64,000 nt of DNA, taken from Nitrobacter sp051912485 (lineage in GTDB: Bacteria; Pseudomonadota; Alphaproteobacteria; Rhizobiales; Xanthobacteraceae). The notes under the pieces were generated by a model. It had not been told where the DNA came from and searched no databases. It was given only the letters and a program-made list of their open reading frames with translations. Shown here in pieces: positions 23,253-32,296 of the stretch. Where the stretch lies: assembly GCF_051912485.1 (NCBI RefSeq), contig NZ_CP196822.1, positions 3,968,001 to 4,032,000 of the forward strand, in the 5' to 3' direction. The position numbers and the translations under genes were made by a program. Numbering within the stretch: the stretch's first letter is position 1; every line of letters begins with the position of its first letter.

Positions 23253-23983
23253 ATCCGCCTCTTGCCGAGATACGCCTCGACCACGGTCTGGTTCGCGAGC
23301 ACGCTCGCGGGCTCGCCGTCGGCAATCTTTTCGCCATGGTGCAAAACCAGCAGCCGATCCGACAGGCTCTTGATGGCCTTGATGACGTGTTCGATGACGA
23401 GGACGCTGATCCCCGTGTCGCGAACCTTGCGGATCACCGCGATCACCTCGTCGATCTCGACCAGATTCAGTCCGGCCATGACCTCGTCGCACAGCAAAAC
23501 CTTCGGCTGCATCGCCAAAGCCTTTGCCAGTTCCAGCCGCTTGCGGCCGGGACCTCCCAGTTCGTCCGCGCGTTGATCGATGAACTTGCCGAGCCCGACA
23601 AAGTCCAGTTGAGCGCGCGCCTGCTCGCGGGCTTTAGCCAGCTTGGCCTGCCCTCCCCCGTGACCAAAGAGAGCGCCGACGGCGACGTTGTCCAATACCG
23701 ACAAGCCGGGAAATGGTCGCATGATCTGAAACGTACGCCCGATGCCCAGCCGGGCACGGCGGTAGGCAGGCATGCCGGCAAGAGACTGGCCTTCAAAAAC
23801 GATGTCGCCCGAAGTCGGAGGGAGCGTCCCGCTGATCAGGCTGATCAGCGTGGTTTTGCCGGCGCCGTTCGGCCCGATCACGCCGAGAATTTCCCGGGGC
23901 TGCAACAGGAAGCTGACATCGTTGACCGCGATCAGGCCGGCGAAGCGGCGGGTCACGTGTTTGATTTCCAGTATCGGGGTCAC
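23249..23983 (-). CDS. livG: Branched-chain amino-acid ABC transporter ATPase LivG
   Basis: A GTG start at 23983 overlaps the livM stop by four bases, giving 244 residues. Walker A is GPNGAGKTTLI. The usual LSGGQ signature appears as LGGPGRKRLELAKAL, and Walker B is VLLCDEVMAGLN. LivG-type proteins have the IGRTFQIMRPFPGLSVLDNV segment seen here. A divergent signature motif is normal in this subfamily. Longer upstream frames read into livM and are not used. Confidence 0.94.
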   Translation of the reverse strand: MTPILEIKHVTRRFAGLIAVNDVSFLLQPREILGVIGPNGAGKTTLISLISGTLPPTSGDIVFEGQSLAGMPAYRRARLGIGRTFQIMRPFPGLSVLDNVAVGALFGHGGGQAKLAKAREQARAQLDFVGLGKFIDQRADELGGPGRKRLELAKALAMQPKVLLCDEVMAGLNLVEIDEVIAVIRKVRDTGISVLVIEHVIKAIKSLSDRLLVLHHGEKIADGEPASVLANQTVVEAYLGKRRI

Positions 23984-24927
23984 AGTCGGTGCGCCCGGAT
24001 GTTTTCGGCGAAATACCGCCATCCCGTCTTGCGGAAGCGCCGCAACATGTCGGCCAGGCCGCGCGGCATGATGACAACCGCTGCCACGACGACGATGCCA
24101 AAGAAAAGGCTCGCAAGGCTGGTGATCTCGCTCGACAGAAATTCGGAAACCGCAGAGAGCGAGAGTGCTCCGACAACCGGTCCCAGAACCGTGCCGGGCC
24201 CGCCGAATACCGCCATGATGATCATCTTGACGTTCAGGCTGATATCGAACGCGCTTTCCGGATCGATAAATGTAACCCAGTAGGCGTGAATGCCTCCGGC
24301 CAGCGCACTGAAAACGCCGGAAAGAGCGAACGCCATCGTCTTGTACAATGTCGTGTTGACGCCCATCACTTCCGCGCCTTCTTCGTTTTCGCGGATCGCA
24401 ATCAATCCAAAACCGAAGCGGCTGCGCGTCAGCCAGAAAACCGTCAGCGTGGCCAGCACCAGAAGCCCAAGCGATAACTCGTAAAAGAGGCGATCGTTGT
24501 TGAGCGGCGGCAGGACGAGCCCGATATTCTGGCCGGCGAGCCCCACGTTGGAGACGATTGCGGTCATGACCTGAGCGAGCGCCAGCGTCGCAATCGCGAA
24601 ATAGTGCCCCCTTAGCCTCAGAACCGGAATCCCGAGGAGAATGGCGAAGGTGACCGCAAGCGCCACGCCGAACACCAGACCAACGGCGAACGGCAAATGC
24701 CATTGCGCCATCGCGATGCCCACGCCATAGCTGCCGAGCCCGTAGAACACCGAATTGCCGAAGGACGCATAGCCGGTATATCCGCCAATGATGTTCCAGC
24801 CCTGTGCCAGGACGGCGAGCAGCAAGGCGTTGATTCCGAACTGGATCAGGACGTCCGATCCAAACCACGGCACCGCCGCGAGAACGGCAAGCGCCGCCGG
24901 GATGAGCGCTATGCGGAGCGCCCTCAC
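23980..24927 (-). CDS. livM: Branched-chain amino-acid ABC transporter permease LivM
   Basis: The 315-residue membrane protein begins with a GTG that overlaps livH. About eight to ten hydrophobic segments are visible, with the LivM signatures YTGYASFGNSVFYGLGSYGV, LRLRGHYFAIATLALAQV and the EAA-like loop AIRENEEGAEVMGVN. It forms the channel with LivH in the inner membrane. Confidence 0.94.
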   Translation of the reverse strand: MRALRIALIPAALAVLAAVPWFGSDVLIQFGINALLLAVLAQGWNIIGGYTGYASFGNSVFYGLGSYGVGIAMAQWHLPFAVGLVFGVALAVTFAILLGIPVLRLRGHYFAIATLALAQVMTAIVSNVGLAGQNIGLVLPPLNNDRLFYELSLGLLVLATLTVFWLTRSRFGFGLIAIRENEEGAEVMGVNTTLYKTMAFALSGVFSALAGGIHAYWVTFIDPESAFDISLNVKMIIMAVFGGPGTVLGPVVGALSLSAVSEFLSSEITSLASLFFGIVVVAAVVIMPRGLADMLRRFRKTGWRYFAENIRAHRL

Positions 24928-25787
24928 GCGGCTTTTCCGAGCAGGCCGGTCGGTCGCACGATCAGGACCAGCACCAGCACGCCAAAGCTTGCCACATCGG
25001 CGTATGTCGGCCCGACGTAGAGCGCGGTCAGCGATTCGAGGATTCCCAGAAACAGGCCTCCGACAATCACGCCGAGCGGATTGTCCAGTCCGCCGATAAT
25101 CGAAATGGCGAACGACTTCGCGGTCAAAGACGCGCCGATGTACGGATTGATCTGCGATACGGTTCCGTACAGGCCTCCGGCCGCTCCGGCCAGCGCAATT
25201 CCGATGCCGAACGTCACCGCGTAGAGATGTCGAGGCTCAACGCCGTAGAGGCGGGCCGCCACCAGATTCTGCGCGGTGGCGCGGATGGCGCGTCCGAGCT
25301 TCGTATGCAGCAGGAACAACCACATGCTGACCGTCAACGCGATGGCCACGCCGAAGGCGAGAAGCCTCGCCAGCGGTAACACGACCGGGCCCAGCACAAT
25401 GCTGTCGCCCGCATAGGCGGGATTGATGGTGCGAAAGTCGGCCGAGAATGCGAGCTGCGCAAGATAGGTCAGCACAACCTCCAGCCCGAACGTTATCAGC
25501 AACGTGTTGAACATCGGTGCGCGGACGATCAAATTCAAAAGGCCGCGCTGGACACCGTAGCCGATCGCGAACATCACCGCTGCGGTGATCGGCAACCCCA
25601 GAAACGGGTCGATATGCGCATACGTGAAGAGATACCAGGACACATAGGCGCCGAGCATGATGAATGCGCCGTGCGCCAGGTTGACGATATTCAGCACGCC
25701 CCACACCAGCGCGAGGCCGAGTGCCATCATGGCGTACAGCCCGCCCAGAAGGATACCGTTGATAAGGACTTGCCCAAGCAGATCCAA
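24924..25787 (-). CDS. livH: Branched-chain amino-acid ABC transporter permease LivH
   Basis: This 287-residue permease appears to start at a TTG (25787), giving MDLLGQVLINGILLGGLYAM, the normal LivH N-terminus. It has about eight transmembrane segments and the conserved VWGVLNIVNLAHGAFIMLGA and IRATAQNLVAARLYGVEP loop. It lies 46 bases after the binding-protein gene. Confidence 0.93.
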   Translation of the reverse strand: MDLLGQVLINGILLGGLYAMMALGLALVWGVLNIVNLAHGAFIMLGAYVSWYLFTYAHIDPFLGLPITAAVMFAIGYGVQRGLLNLIVRAPMFNTLLITFGLEVVLTYLAQLAFSADFRTINPAYAGDSIVLGPVVLPLARLLAFGVAIALTVSMWLFLLHTKLGRAIRATAQNLVAARLYGVEPRHLYAVTFGIGIALAGAAGGLYGTVSQINPYIGASLTAKSFAISIIGGLDNPLGVIVGGLFLGILESLTALYVGPTYADVASFGVLVLVLIVRPTGLLGKAA

Positions 25788-25833
25788 CGTCGTCCCGCCC
25801 CTTATTTAACCGGCCAATCGTTCGCGGCTCGCG

Positions 25834-27039
25834 TTAGCGCGCGTTCCAGGCCGGCATCGGATATTTCGGCGCCGCGATTTTGCCGTGGACACCGTAGACC
25901 GCGACCAGCGCGTCTCCCTGGATCTGAATAACGGTCTGCGGCAGATCGATCTGGCCATTCTCATCGAACTCGATCTGTCCGTAAAGGCTGTCGAACTTCA
26001 CCTTCGTCAACGCGTCCCGCACCTTGGCTGGGTCGATCGTACCGGCATCTTCCACGGCTTTCACCAAGGCCTCGACGTCGGCCGCGCCGGACGCAGCATG
26101 ATAGTCCGGATCGTAGTTGAATTTTGCCTTGAAGGCGGAAGCGAATTGTGCGGCGTCGCCGAACCAGCGATCCTTGAGGTCGGCGGATGGCAGCCAGGCG
26201 GTCATGCCGAAAGCATAGTCGGCATCTTTACCGAGAGCCTTGCGGAAATCCTCGCTGGGAACGCCCACCGTGAAGGAATACATCTTCGGGGCGACCGCGA
26301 GACTCTTGGCCTGTCGTACGAAATTTAGAATCTCGGTTTCGTGGCCCGCCACCAACACCGCATCGACGTTCTTGCTCTTGACCTGCGAGAGGAGCGAGTT
26401 GAAGTCCGTAGCATTGGTGCTGTAACGTTCGTCCATGGCAAGGGTGAATCCCGCGGCTTTCAATTTGGGCCGCGTGCCCTCCGCCACCGAAACGTCGAAG
26501 GCATCGTCCGCATAAAGCAGAGCGACTGATTTCGGAGCTGGGTCGAGCCCTTTCATCATCTCCACTGTGGAGCCGAAATAGTTGCTGGCTGGTGCCAGCG
26601 TTCCGAAGATGTATTTGAATTTGCGCGCGAAGATCTGGTCCGACGCGCCGCCGCCCTGGACCATCGGAATCTGATATTTTTCCGACACAGCGGAATCCGC
26701 CAGCGCGAAATTGCTTGCGAACGGCCCGAGCAGAAAATTCACTTTGTCCCGGGAAACCAGCTGCGTGTACTGACGCACGCTCAAATTGACGTCCGACTGA
26801 TTGTCATAAAGCTTGAGTACGAGATTGTATGTCTCGTTACCAACCTTGACCCCACCGGTCTCGTTGATCTTGTCGACGGCGAGCTGATAGGCGTCACGAT
26901 AATACCGTCCAGTATTGGCGACCGGCCCTGTCAATTGGACAGACGCCCCCAGGACAATGTCCTTTGCCATGGCAGAGCCGGACGACATCGCAACGGCAGC
27001 GGCGACCAATGCGGCTGACAAACCGGATATTTTCAGCAT
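25834..27039 (-). CDS. Branched-chain/other amino-acid ABC substrate-binding protein (LivK-like)
   Basis: The 401-residue protein has a Sec signal ending SGSAMAKD and a type I periplasmic-binding fold (Peripla_BP_6): IVLGASVQLTGPVANTGRYY, FLLGPFASNFALADSAVSEK, and a PDYHAASGAADVEALVKAVE helix. It is the first gene of the liv operon and defines the imported substrate, which could be an amino acid, an amide or an aromatic acid; the sequence does not decide. Confidence 0.92.
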   Translation of the reverse strand: MLKISGLSAALVAAAVAMSSGSAMAKDIVLGASVQLTGPVANTGRYYRDAYQLAVDKINETGGVKVGNETYNLVLKLYDNQSDVNLSVRQYTQLVSRDKVNFLLGPFASNFALADSAVSEKYQIPMVQGGGASDQIFARKFKYIFGTLAPASNYFGSTVEMMKGLDPAPKSVALLYADDAFDVSVAEGTRPKLKAAGFTLAMDERYSTNATDFNSLLSQVKSKNVDAVLVAGHETEILNFVRQAKSLAVAPKMYSFTVGVPSEDFRKALGKDADYAFGMTAWLPSADLKDRWFGDAAQFASAFKAKFNYDPDYHAASGAADVEALVKAVEDAGTIDPAKVRDALTKVKFDSLYGQIEFDENGQIDLPQTVIQIQGDALVAVYGVHGKIAAPKYPMPAWNAR

Positions 27040-27277
27040 GAAATGACCCTCTATCCTGCGCCTTGCCTTAATTCTGCGCCTGTTTTTTTCCGGAGGTAAT
27101 ACGCCTTATGGCCTATTGCCCTGCGATCAGCGCTCTTTAGGGGATGTCTCCGTCGGCCCTTACAACCCACGCGCAAGCCCTTGGTTCCCGATGATCCGAT
27201 AACAATCGAATCCGCGTTCACCTCGTGTTCCCGCTCACACTTCGCGGGAAGGAACGCCGGCGCTGGACCGGGAGACA

Positions 27278-29689
27278 TTAGGTCGGAAGCACGCCCACGC
27301 GCATGGCGTATGCGGTCACATCGCGACGGAAATCAGCGATCATCCGTTCGAACAGTGCAAACGCTTCAAGCTGAAATTCCGCGACGATCTGATGCGGCGG
27401 AAGCCGGCGGTCACCAATCTGGCGCTTGAGATGATCGAGGCGCTCCGATTGCTCCGACCAGTGGTGATCAATCAGCGCCATCATTAGCCGGCGAAGGACA
27501 TCAACAAACACGGGCTCGCCCATGCTGGCGATTTTGCCGTCGATCCAGCGGTCGGCCATGGCGCGCATACGCTGTGCGAGAGCCTCTGCATCGGCTTTCG
27601 GATCGGCGGATGGAGGGCTGATATCGACGGCGAGGGTCAGGATCGATCGGATCGCGCGATCCAGCCCGGCGATGTCCCATGGAGCGGTCGGCGTCGCAAA
27701 ACAGCTGATCAGATCGTCGATCGTCTCATGGCGCAGGCGCGTCGCCAATGTGAGCGCATCGTTCCCGTCGCGGATGTTGTGGCGCATATCGTAGACGTGG
27801 TCGCGCTGGCTTTGAATGATCGTGTCGAATCGCAGAAGCCCGAGGCGTCGATCGAAGCTGCGGATCTCGTGCCGCTTCTGCGCCGCGCGGATCAGGCGGC
27901 TTGCGACCGAAGGCGCGATCGTGGCGGCCTGTTCCGTTGGCGGGGCGCTGATTGCGGCATTGGTCAGAAACTCGTCTTCCAGTGAGGCGTGGAAGACGGA
28001 ACGCCCCGGATCGCCCTGTCGTCCGGCACGGCCACGTAACTGTTCGTCCATCCGTCCGTGATCGTGATGGCCGGTGCCGATCACGAGCAGGCCGCCCGCG
28101 GCAATCACCTGAGCGCGGGCGGCTGCGTCCGCATGTTCGCCGCCAAGCCGGATATCGGTGCCGCGGCCGGCCATTGCGGTGGCGATCGTCACTGCGCCCG
28201 GGGCGCCGGCCCCGGCGATGATCTGGGCTTCGCGGGCATGATATTTGGCATTGAGCACAGCGAAGGTGCGGGTTGGACTGCTGTCCTTCATCTGCTCGTT
28301 GCGCTGCTGCCAGCCGTTGGCTTCAAGCATCGCCGCCAGCGCTTCCGATTGCTCGATCGATGGAGCGCCGATCAGCACGGGCTGGCCGCGCGTGGCTGCG
28401 TCTTCCAATTCCCGCAGGATCGCCCGCGACTTGCCGGCAGCGGAGGTGTGGAGCACGGATTCGTCAACCCGGATCATCGGACGGTGTGTCGGGATGGAGA
28501 TCACATCGAGGCCGTAGATCTCGTTGTATTCTTCGGCGTCTGCTCTCGCGGTGCCGGTCATGCCGGCAAGCATATCGTAACGACGGAAGTAGGTCTGGAA
28601 CGTGATCGCGGCCAGCGTATGCGTTTCCTCGCCGATGACGCAACCTTCCTTGGCCTCCAGGGCCTGATGCAGCCCTTCGTCATAGCGTCGTCCCGGCATC
28701 GGTCGTCCCGTCAGACCGTCGACAATGATCACGCTGCCGTTTTCAACGACATAGTCGCGGTCACGTGCAAGCACGACATGAGCCCGCAGCGCCTGTACGA
28801 CATGGTGGAGCAATGAAATCGATGCGATGTCATGCAGCGTCGTTGCGGCTTTCAGCAATCCTTGCTGTTGCAGCCGCTGCTCGACTTCGCTGTACCCCGC
28901 CTCGGTCAGCGCGACGCGCCGCCGAGGATCGATCTCGTAATGCGAGGGCTGCAATGAGGCGATGACGGCATCGATCGCCTGATAGAAGCCCGAGTGATCG
29001 CCAAGCGGGCCGAACAACGCCAGCGGCATGCCGGCCTCGTCGATCAGCGTCGCATCGGCCTCGTCGACCAAAACGAAGGCATGGTCGCGCTGAACGGTTT
29101 CCGCGGCGGAAAACTTCATGTTGTCGCGCAGATAGTCGAAGCCGAATTCGCTGGCGATTCCGTAGGTGACGTCACAACGATAGGCTTCGCGCCGGCTGTC
29201 GTCGTCCATCTCCGGGGTGATGACGCCAGTGCTCAGTCCCAGCAAGTCGTAGACCGGTCGCATCCAGCCGGCATCGCGCTCCGCCAGATAGTCGTTCGGC
29301 GTGGCGACGTGGACGCCCCGACCGGTCAAGGCATGGAGCGCGCAGACCAGCGTGGCGGTCAGCGTCTTGCCTTCGCCGGTCTTCATCTCGGCGATATGTC
29401 CATCATGAAGCGCCAGCGCGCCGACGATCTGCACCGGGACGGGATGTTCGTTCAGCGCACGGCGCGAGGCCTCGCGAACCAGTGCGAACACCTCTTCCTT
29501 GACCTCGTCGAGAGGAGTGCCGGCCCGGACTCGTTGTCGCAATTCGGCGACGCAATCACGCAACCCGCCGGCAGACAGCCGTAGATGGTCCGGTTCCAGA
29601 GCGAGAATCCGGCTGGCCGTCGTTTCATATTGTGTCAGATTTCGGCGGGTTCCGAAGTTCAGCGCGCGCCTAGCCAGGCGCAGGATCAT
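27278..29689 (-). CDS. SecA-like preprotein translocase ATPase, shortened paralogue in the tonB operon
   Basis: The 803-residue protein has the whole SecA motor: Walker A MKTGEGKTLTA, Walker B VLVDEADATLID, the cross-linking-domain region THTLAAITFQTYFRRYDMLA with GMTGTA, motif V ATAMAGRGTDIRLGG, and motif VI QLRGRAGRQGDPG. A helical scaffold (FDRRLGLLRFDTIIQSQRDH) and an IRA1-like segment (LIDHHWSEQSERLDHLKRQI) follow. It ends at YAMRVGVLPT, lacking the C-terminal linker and zinc-binding SecB-interaction tail of housekeeping SecA (~900 residues). Its ATG overlaps the tonB stop (ATGA), so it is coupled to exbB-exbD-tonB. A specialised export role is inferred; the cargo is unknown. Confidence 0.9.
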   Translation of the reverse strand: MILRLARRALNFGTRRNLTQYETTASRILALEPDHLRLSAGGLRDCVAELRQRVRAGTPLDEVKEEVFALVREASRRALNEHPVPVQIVGALALHDGHIAEMKTGEGKTLTATLVCALHALTGRGVHVATPNDYLAERDAGWMRPVYDLLGLSTGVITPEMDDDSRREAYRCDVTYGIASEFGFDYLRDNMKFSAAETVQRDHAFVLVDEADATLIDEAGMPLALFGPLGDHSGFYQAIDAVIASLQPSHYEIDPRRRVALTEAGYSEVEQRLQQQGLLKAATTLHDIASISLLHHVVQALRAHVVLARDRDYVVENGSVIIVDGLTGRPMPGRRYDEGLHQALEAKEGCVIGEETHTLAAITFQTYFRRYDMLAGMTGTARADAEEYNEIYGLDVISIPTHRPMIRVDESVLHTSAAGKSRAILRELEDAATRGQPVLIGAPSIEQSEALAAMLEANGWQQRNEQMKDSSPTRTFAVLNAKYHAREAQIIAGAGAPGAVTIATAMAGRGTDIRLGGEHADAAARAQVIAAGGLLVIGTGHHDHGRMDEQLRGRAGRQGDPGRSVFHASLEDEFLTNAAISAPPTEQAATIAPSVASRLIRAAQKRHEIRSFDRRLGLLRFDTIIQSQRDHVYDMRHNIRDGNDALTLATRLRHETIDDLISCFATPTAPWDIAGLDRAIRSILTLAVDISPPSADPKADAEALAQRMRAMADRWIDGKIASMGEPVFVDVLRRLMMALIDHHWSEQSERLDHLKRQIGDRRLPPHQIVAEFQLEAFALFERMIADFRRDVTAYAMRVGVLPT

Positions 29690-30441
29690 CGAAACTCAAA
29701 AAGAATCGGCATCGTAAAAGCAAACTGAGCGCCGCCAACGTCTCCAGGAGGCGTCGGCAATGGTTGGGCACGTTGCAGGAGTTCGAGCGTTTCGCGATCG
29801 AGGGCATCGGATCCGCTGCCTTTCGCGATTGTGCTGGAGAGGACGTGACCCTGGCGGTCAACGACGAAGGACACCCGCGACATGCCGGTCTCTCGACGCG
29901 TCTGGGCTTCGCGCGGATATCGCTTGCAGCGCTGGAGGTGGAGGGCCAACTGCCGTTTCCAGCTCACCAGCTGGGCCTTGCGTGAGGCCGCGGCCGTCGG
30001 TGCCGTCGTGGCCGACGCGGCAACCAGCGGCGGCGTTGCGTTCGGCGTCTTTTCCTTCTCTTCTTTCTTTTCCTCTTCCTGCTTCTTCTGTTCGGGTGGG
30101 ACTTCCAGCGCGACGTCGGGCTCGGCTACCTGCGGGAGCGGCGGCTCCGGCTCCGGCACTTTCTCTGTCTTGACCTCGGCCTTCTCCTGAGGCGGAGGCG
30201 CCTCGTCTGTCTGCATTTGCTCTTCACCCGGCGCGACGTCTCGTGCTTCGGCGTCGCGGAACGACTCGGTGGTAAAGTCCACTTCGATTGCCGTGGTGGT
30301 ATCGAACGTATCGCCTTCCACCGGTGTCATGAGCAAGGCGGCGGCGACCGCGCCATGAAGCGACAGCATTGCGACGAAACAGGTGCCCCAGCGCAGAAGT
30401 TCGTTCCGTGTTACGTTGCGATAACGGCGCGGCATGCTCAT
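29686..30441 (-). CDS. tonB: TonB energy-transducing protein
   Basis: The 251-residue protein has one N-terminal transmembrane segment (WGTCFVAMLSLHGAVAAALL), a Pro/Glu/Lys-rich spacer (EPEPPLPQVAEPDVALEVPP, then a KKEEKEKTP run) and a TonB C-terminal domain (YPREAQTRRETGMSRVSFVV, ending FTMPILFEFR). It spans the periplasm and transmits proton-motive energy from ExbBD to outer-membrane receptors such as the one encoded divergently. Both its ends overlap neighbours in ATGA fashion. Confidence 0.94.
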   Translation of the reverse strand: MSMPRRYRNVTRNELLRWGTCFVAMLSLHGAVAAALLMTPVEGDTFDTTTAIEVDFTTESFRDAEARDVAPGEEQMQTDEAPPPQEKAEVKTEKVPEPEPPLPQVAEPDVALEVPPEQKKQEEEKKEEKEKTPNATPPLVAASATTAPTAAASRKAQLVSWKRQLALHLQRCKRYPREAQTRRETGMSRVSFVVDRQGHVLSSTIAKGSGSDALDRETLELLQRAQPLPTPPGDVGGAQFAFTMPILFEFR

Positions 30442-30890
30442 TGGGCAGCTCCGACGGATTGCGTCCCGCCGACGGACTCAAGCCCGACCAGCGCAATCTT
30501 CAGATAGCCGGCAGCCCGCAGGTCGTTCATCAGCGTCATCACCTCTCCGTAGGGGACGGTCTTGTCGGCGCGAACGAACAGCCGCTTGGTCCGATCCGAC
30601 GACGTGACGGCGTCGAGCGAGCCTGACAGGCCGGTGCGTGAGATCGGAGTTTCGCCGACGGCGAGCGTTCGGTCGGCTTTCATGGTGACGTAGACCGGTT
30701 TGTCGGGCCGGGGTTGTTTTGTCGCCGTCGATGCCGGCAGATCGACAGCAATGTCGACCGTCGCCAACGGCGCGGCGATCATGAAGATGATCAGCAGCAC
30801 GAGAATGACGTCGATGAAAGGCGTCACGTTGATGTCGCTGACCTGCGACATCTCGTCTTCAGACGATGCTTGCTGAAGAGAAGCGCCCAC
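30438..30890 (-). CDS. exbD: ExbD, TonB-system proton channel subunit
   Basis: A 150-residue protein with the ExbD hallmark VSDINVTPFIDVILVLLIIF: a single transmembrane segment containing the proton-carrying Asp. A periplasmic domain follows (KPVYVTMKADRTLAVGETPI). It lies 12 bases after exbB and overlaps tonB by four bases. Confidence 0.95.
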   Translation of the reverse strand: MGASLQQASSEDEMSQVSDINVTPFIDVILVLLIIFMIAAPLATVDIAVDLPASTATKQPRPDKPVYVTMKADRTLAVGETPISRTGLSGSLDAVTSSDRTKRLFVRADKTVPYGEVMTLMNDLRAAGYLKIALVGLESVGGTQSVGAAQ

Positions 30891-30902
30891 GCGTGTTACT
30901 CC

Positions 30903-31943
30903 TTACTCCGCAGCCCGCTGATGAGGGATCATTTCCGCGCGGTTGAGATCCCTGCTCACCATACGCATCAACTCCGCCGAGCCGTCTCCCAGCAAGCCGC
31001 GATAGCTGGTGATGGAGCGCGCAAACATGTTGTAGATCATCACCGCCGGAATTGCCGCGACAAGTCCCATCGCTGTCGCCAGCAAAGCTTCGGCAATGCC
31101 GGGCGCGACGACGGCAAGATTGGTGGTTTGCGATTTCGAAATTCCGATGAAGGCATTCATGATGCCCCAAACCGTGCCGAACAGTCCGACGAACGGCGCT
31201 GTTGATCCGATGGTAGCCAGAATGCTTGTTCCGCGGGTCATGCGCCGCGCCGCGGCCGCCTCGATACGGCTGAACAGCGAAGCGACACGTTCCTTGACGC
31301 CTTCATGGTTCATAGCGTCCTGCGAACGACGAATCTCTTCGCGCGCGGCGTGGGTCAGGATCGCGATATCGCTACCGGTGTGCCGTAATGTTTTGTTCGC
31401 CTCTTCGAGGGAGCGCGCGCCTTCCACGCTGCCGATATCTCGCATGAGTTTGGTCCGCGCACCGAGCAACTCGATCGTTTTGGCGAGCCACACCGACCAG
31501 GTCACGACCGATGCGAAGGCCAGGCCGATCATCACCGCTTTCACAATGTAATCAGCGGCCATGAACATGCCGATGGGCGTCAGTTCATGCGGCAGAATCG
31601 GCTCGGGGGCTTCGGCTACTTCCGTTGCGGGCGGGGCCCGATGTTCGGCCGGAGCCGCGGGCGGCGCGGCCCGCTGCTCGATGGGCGACGCCTGTGACGC
31701 GGGCGGCTGAGCTGCAGGTTGCGCCATCTGCGCCACAGGAGGCGTCGATTGCACGACCGTCGGAGGAATTTGTCCGGAAGTGGCGGCGTCGTGGGTGCCA
31801 GGCCGCGCCGGGGATTGAGCGTTAACGGCGTGCGGGGCGAACGAGAACGTCAAGAGAAACGCTAGCGTGATCGCAGAAACCTTTGCGGATCGCGACCGAT
31901 CATTGTGTTGTGTCGTGTGTGAAAGGTTCAGAGACAGCTTCAT
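30903..31943 (-). CDS. exbB: ExbB, TonB-system energiser with signal peptide
   Basis: Starting at ATG 31943 the protein is 346 residues. It has a signal peptide (ITLAFLLTFSFAPHAVNAQ), a Pro/Ala/Gln-rich periplasmic stretch, then three transmembrane helices: YIVKAVMIGLAFASVVTWSV, ATIGSTAPFVGLFGTVWGIM and APGIAEALLATAMGLVAAIP. These form the pentameric ExbB channel around ExbD. The signal-peptide form is common in rhizobia. Alternative in-frame starts at 31964 and 32048 only lengthen the N-terminus. It opens the exbB-exbD-tonB-secA-like operon. Confidence 0.93.
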   Translation of the reverse strand: MKLSLNLSHTTQHNDRSRSAKVSAITLAFLLTFSFAPHAVNAQSPARPGTHDAATSGQIPPTVVQSTPPVAQMAQPAAQPPASQASPIEQRAAPPAAPAEHRAPPATEVAEAPEPILPHELTPIGMFMAADYIVKAVMIGLAFASVVTWSVWLAKTIELLGARTKLMRDIGSVEGARSLEEANKTLRHTGSDIAILTHAAREEIRRSQDAMNHEGVKERVASLFSRIEAAAARRMTRGTSILATIGSTAPFVGLFGTVWGIMNAFIGISKSQTTNLAVVAPGIAEALLATAMGLVAAIPAVMIYNMFARSITSYRGLLGDGSAELMRMVSRDLNRAEMIPHQRAAE

Positions 31944-32066
31944 GTTGGGAGACTCTGTAATCATGCGCCGTTCTGAATTGTTCGCGCGGGACGATGATGG
32001 ATGCGCACGCATCTGCGGTTGGTCTAGCGTCTGCGCTTTCCGAATCAAACAGCGAAACCGACGAGG

Positions 32067-32087
32067 ATTTTAGAATCCATTTAAAAT
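32067..32087. promoter_or_regulatory. AT-rich imperfect palindrome, possible iron-control (Irr-type) element
   Basis: ATTTTAGAATCCATTTAAAAT is a near palindrome in the region between leftward exbB and the rightward receptor gene. It resembles the TTTAGAA...TTCTAAA pattern of rhizobial iron-control elements. Position fits iron regulation of either operon; the match is imperfect. Confidence 0.4.
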
Positions 32088-32296
32088 ATGCGGCGCAATG
32101 ACGCAGTTCATTCGTTGTCGAAGTGGAAGTGTTGTCGCGCGCTGCGTTCTTCGATGCTCGATTGAGAGGATGCGAGCTAGAACTTCTATAAACAGCCTCG
32201 AATTGCGATGCTGATATGTTGCTCACGAAAATTTTTAAGTTAATGACGAGCGACATTGCGGTGCTGATTTTGTTTCCGCGATGTTAGCAATCAAGG

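Noticed and set aside
27040..27277. Possible small gene or riboswitch ahead of the liv operon
   Set aside because: No conserved RNA core and no credible frame; likely only the liv promoter.
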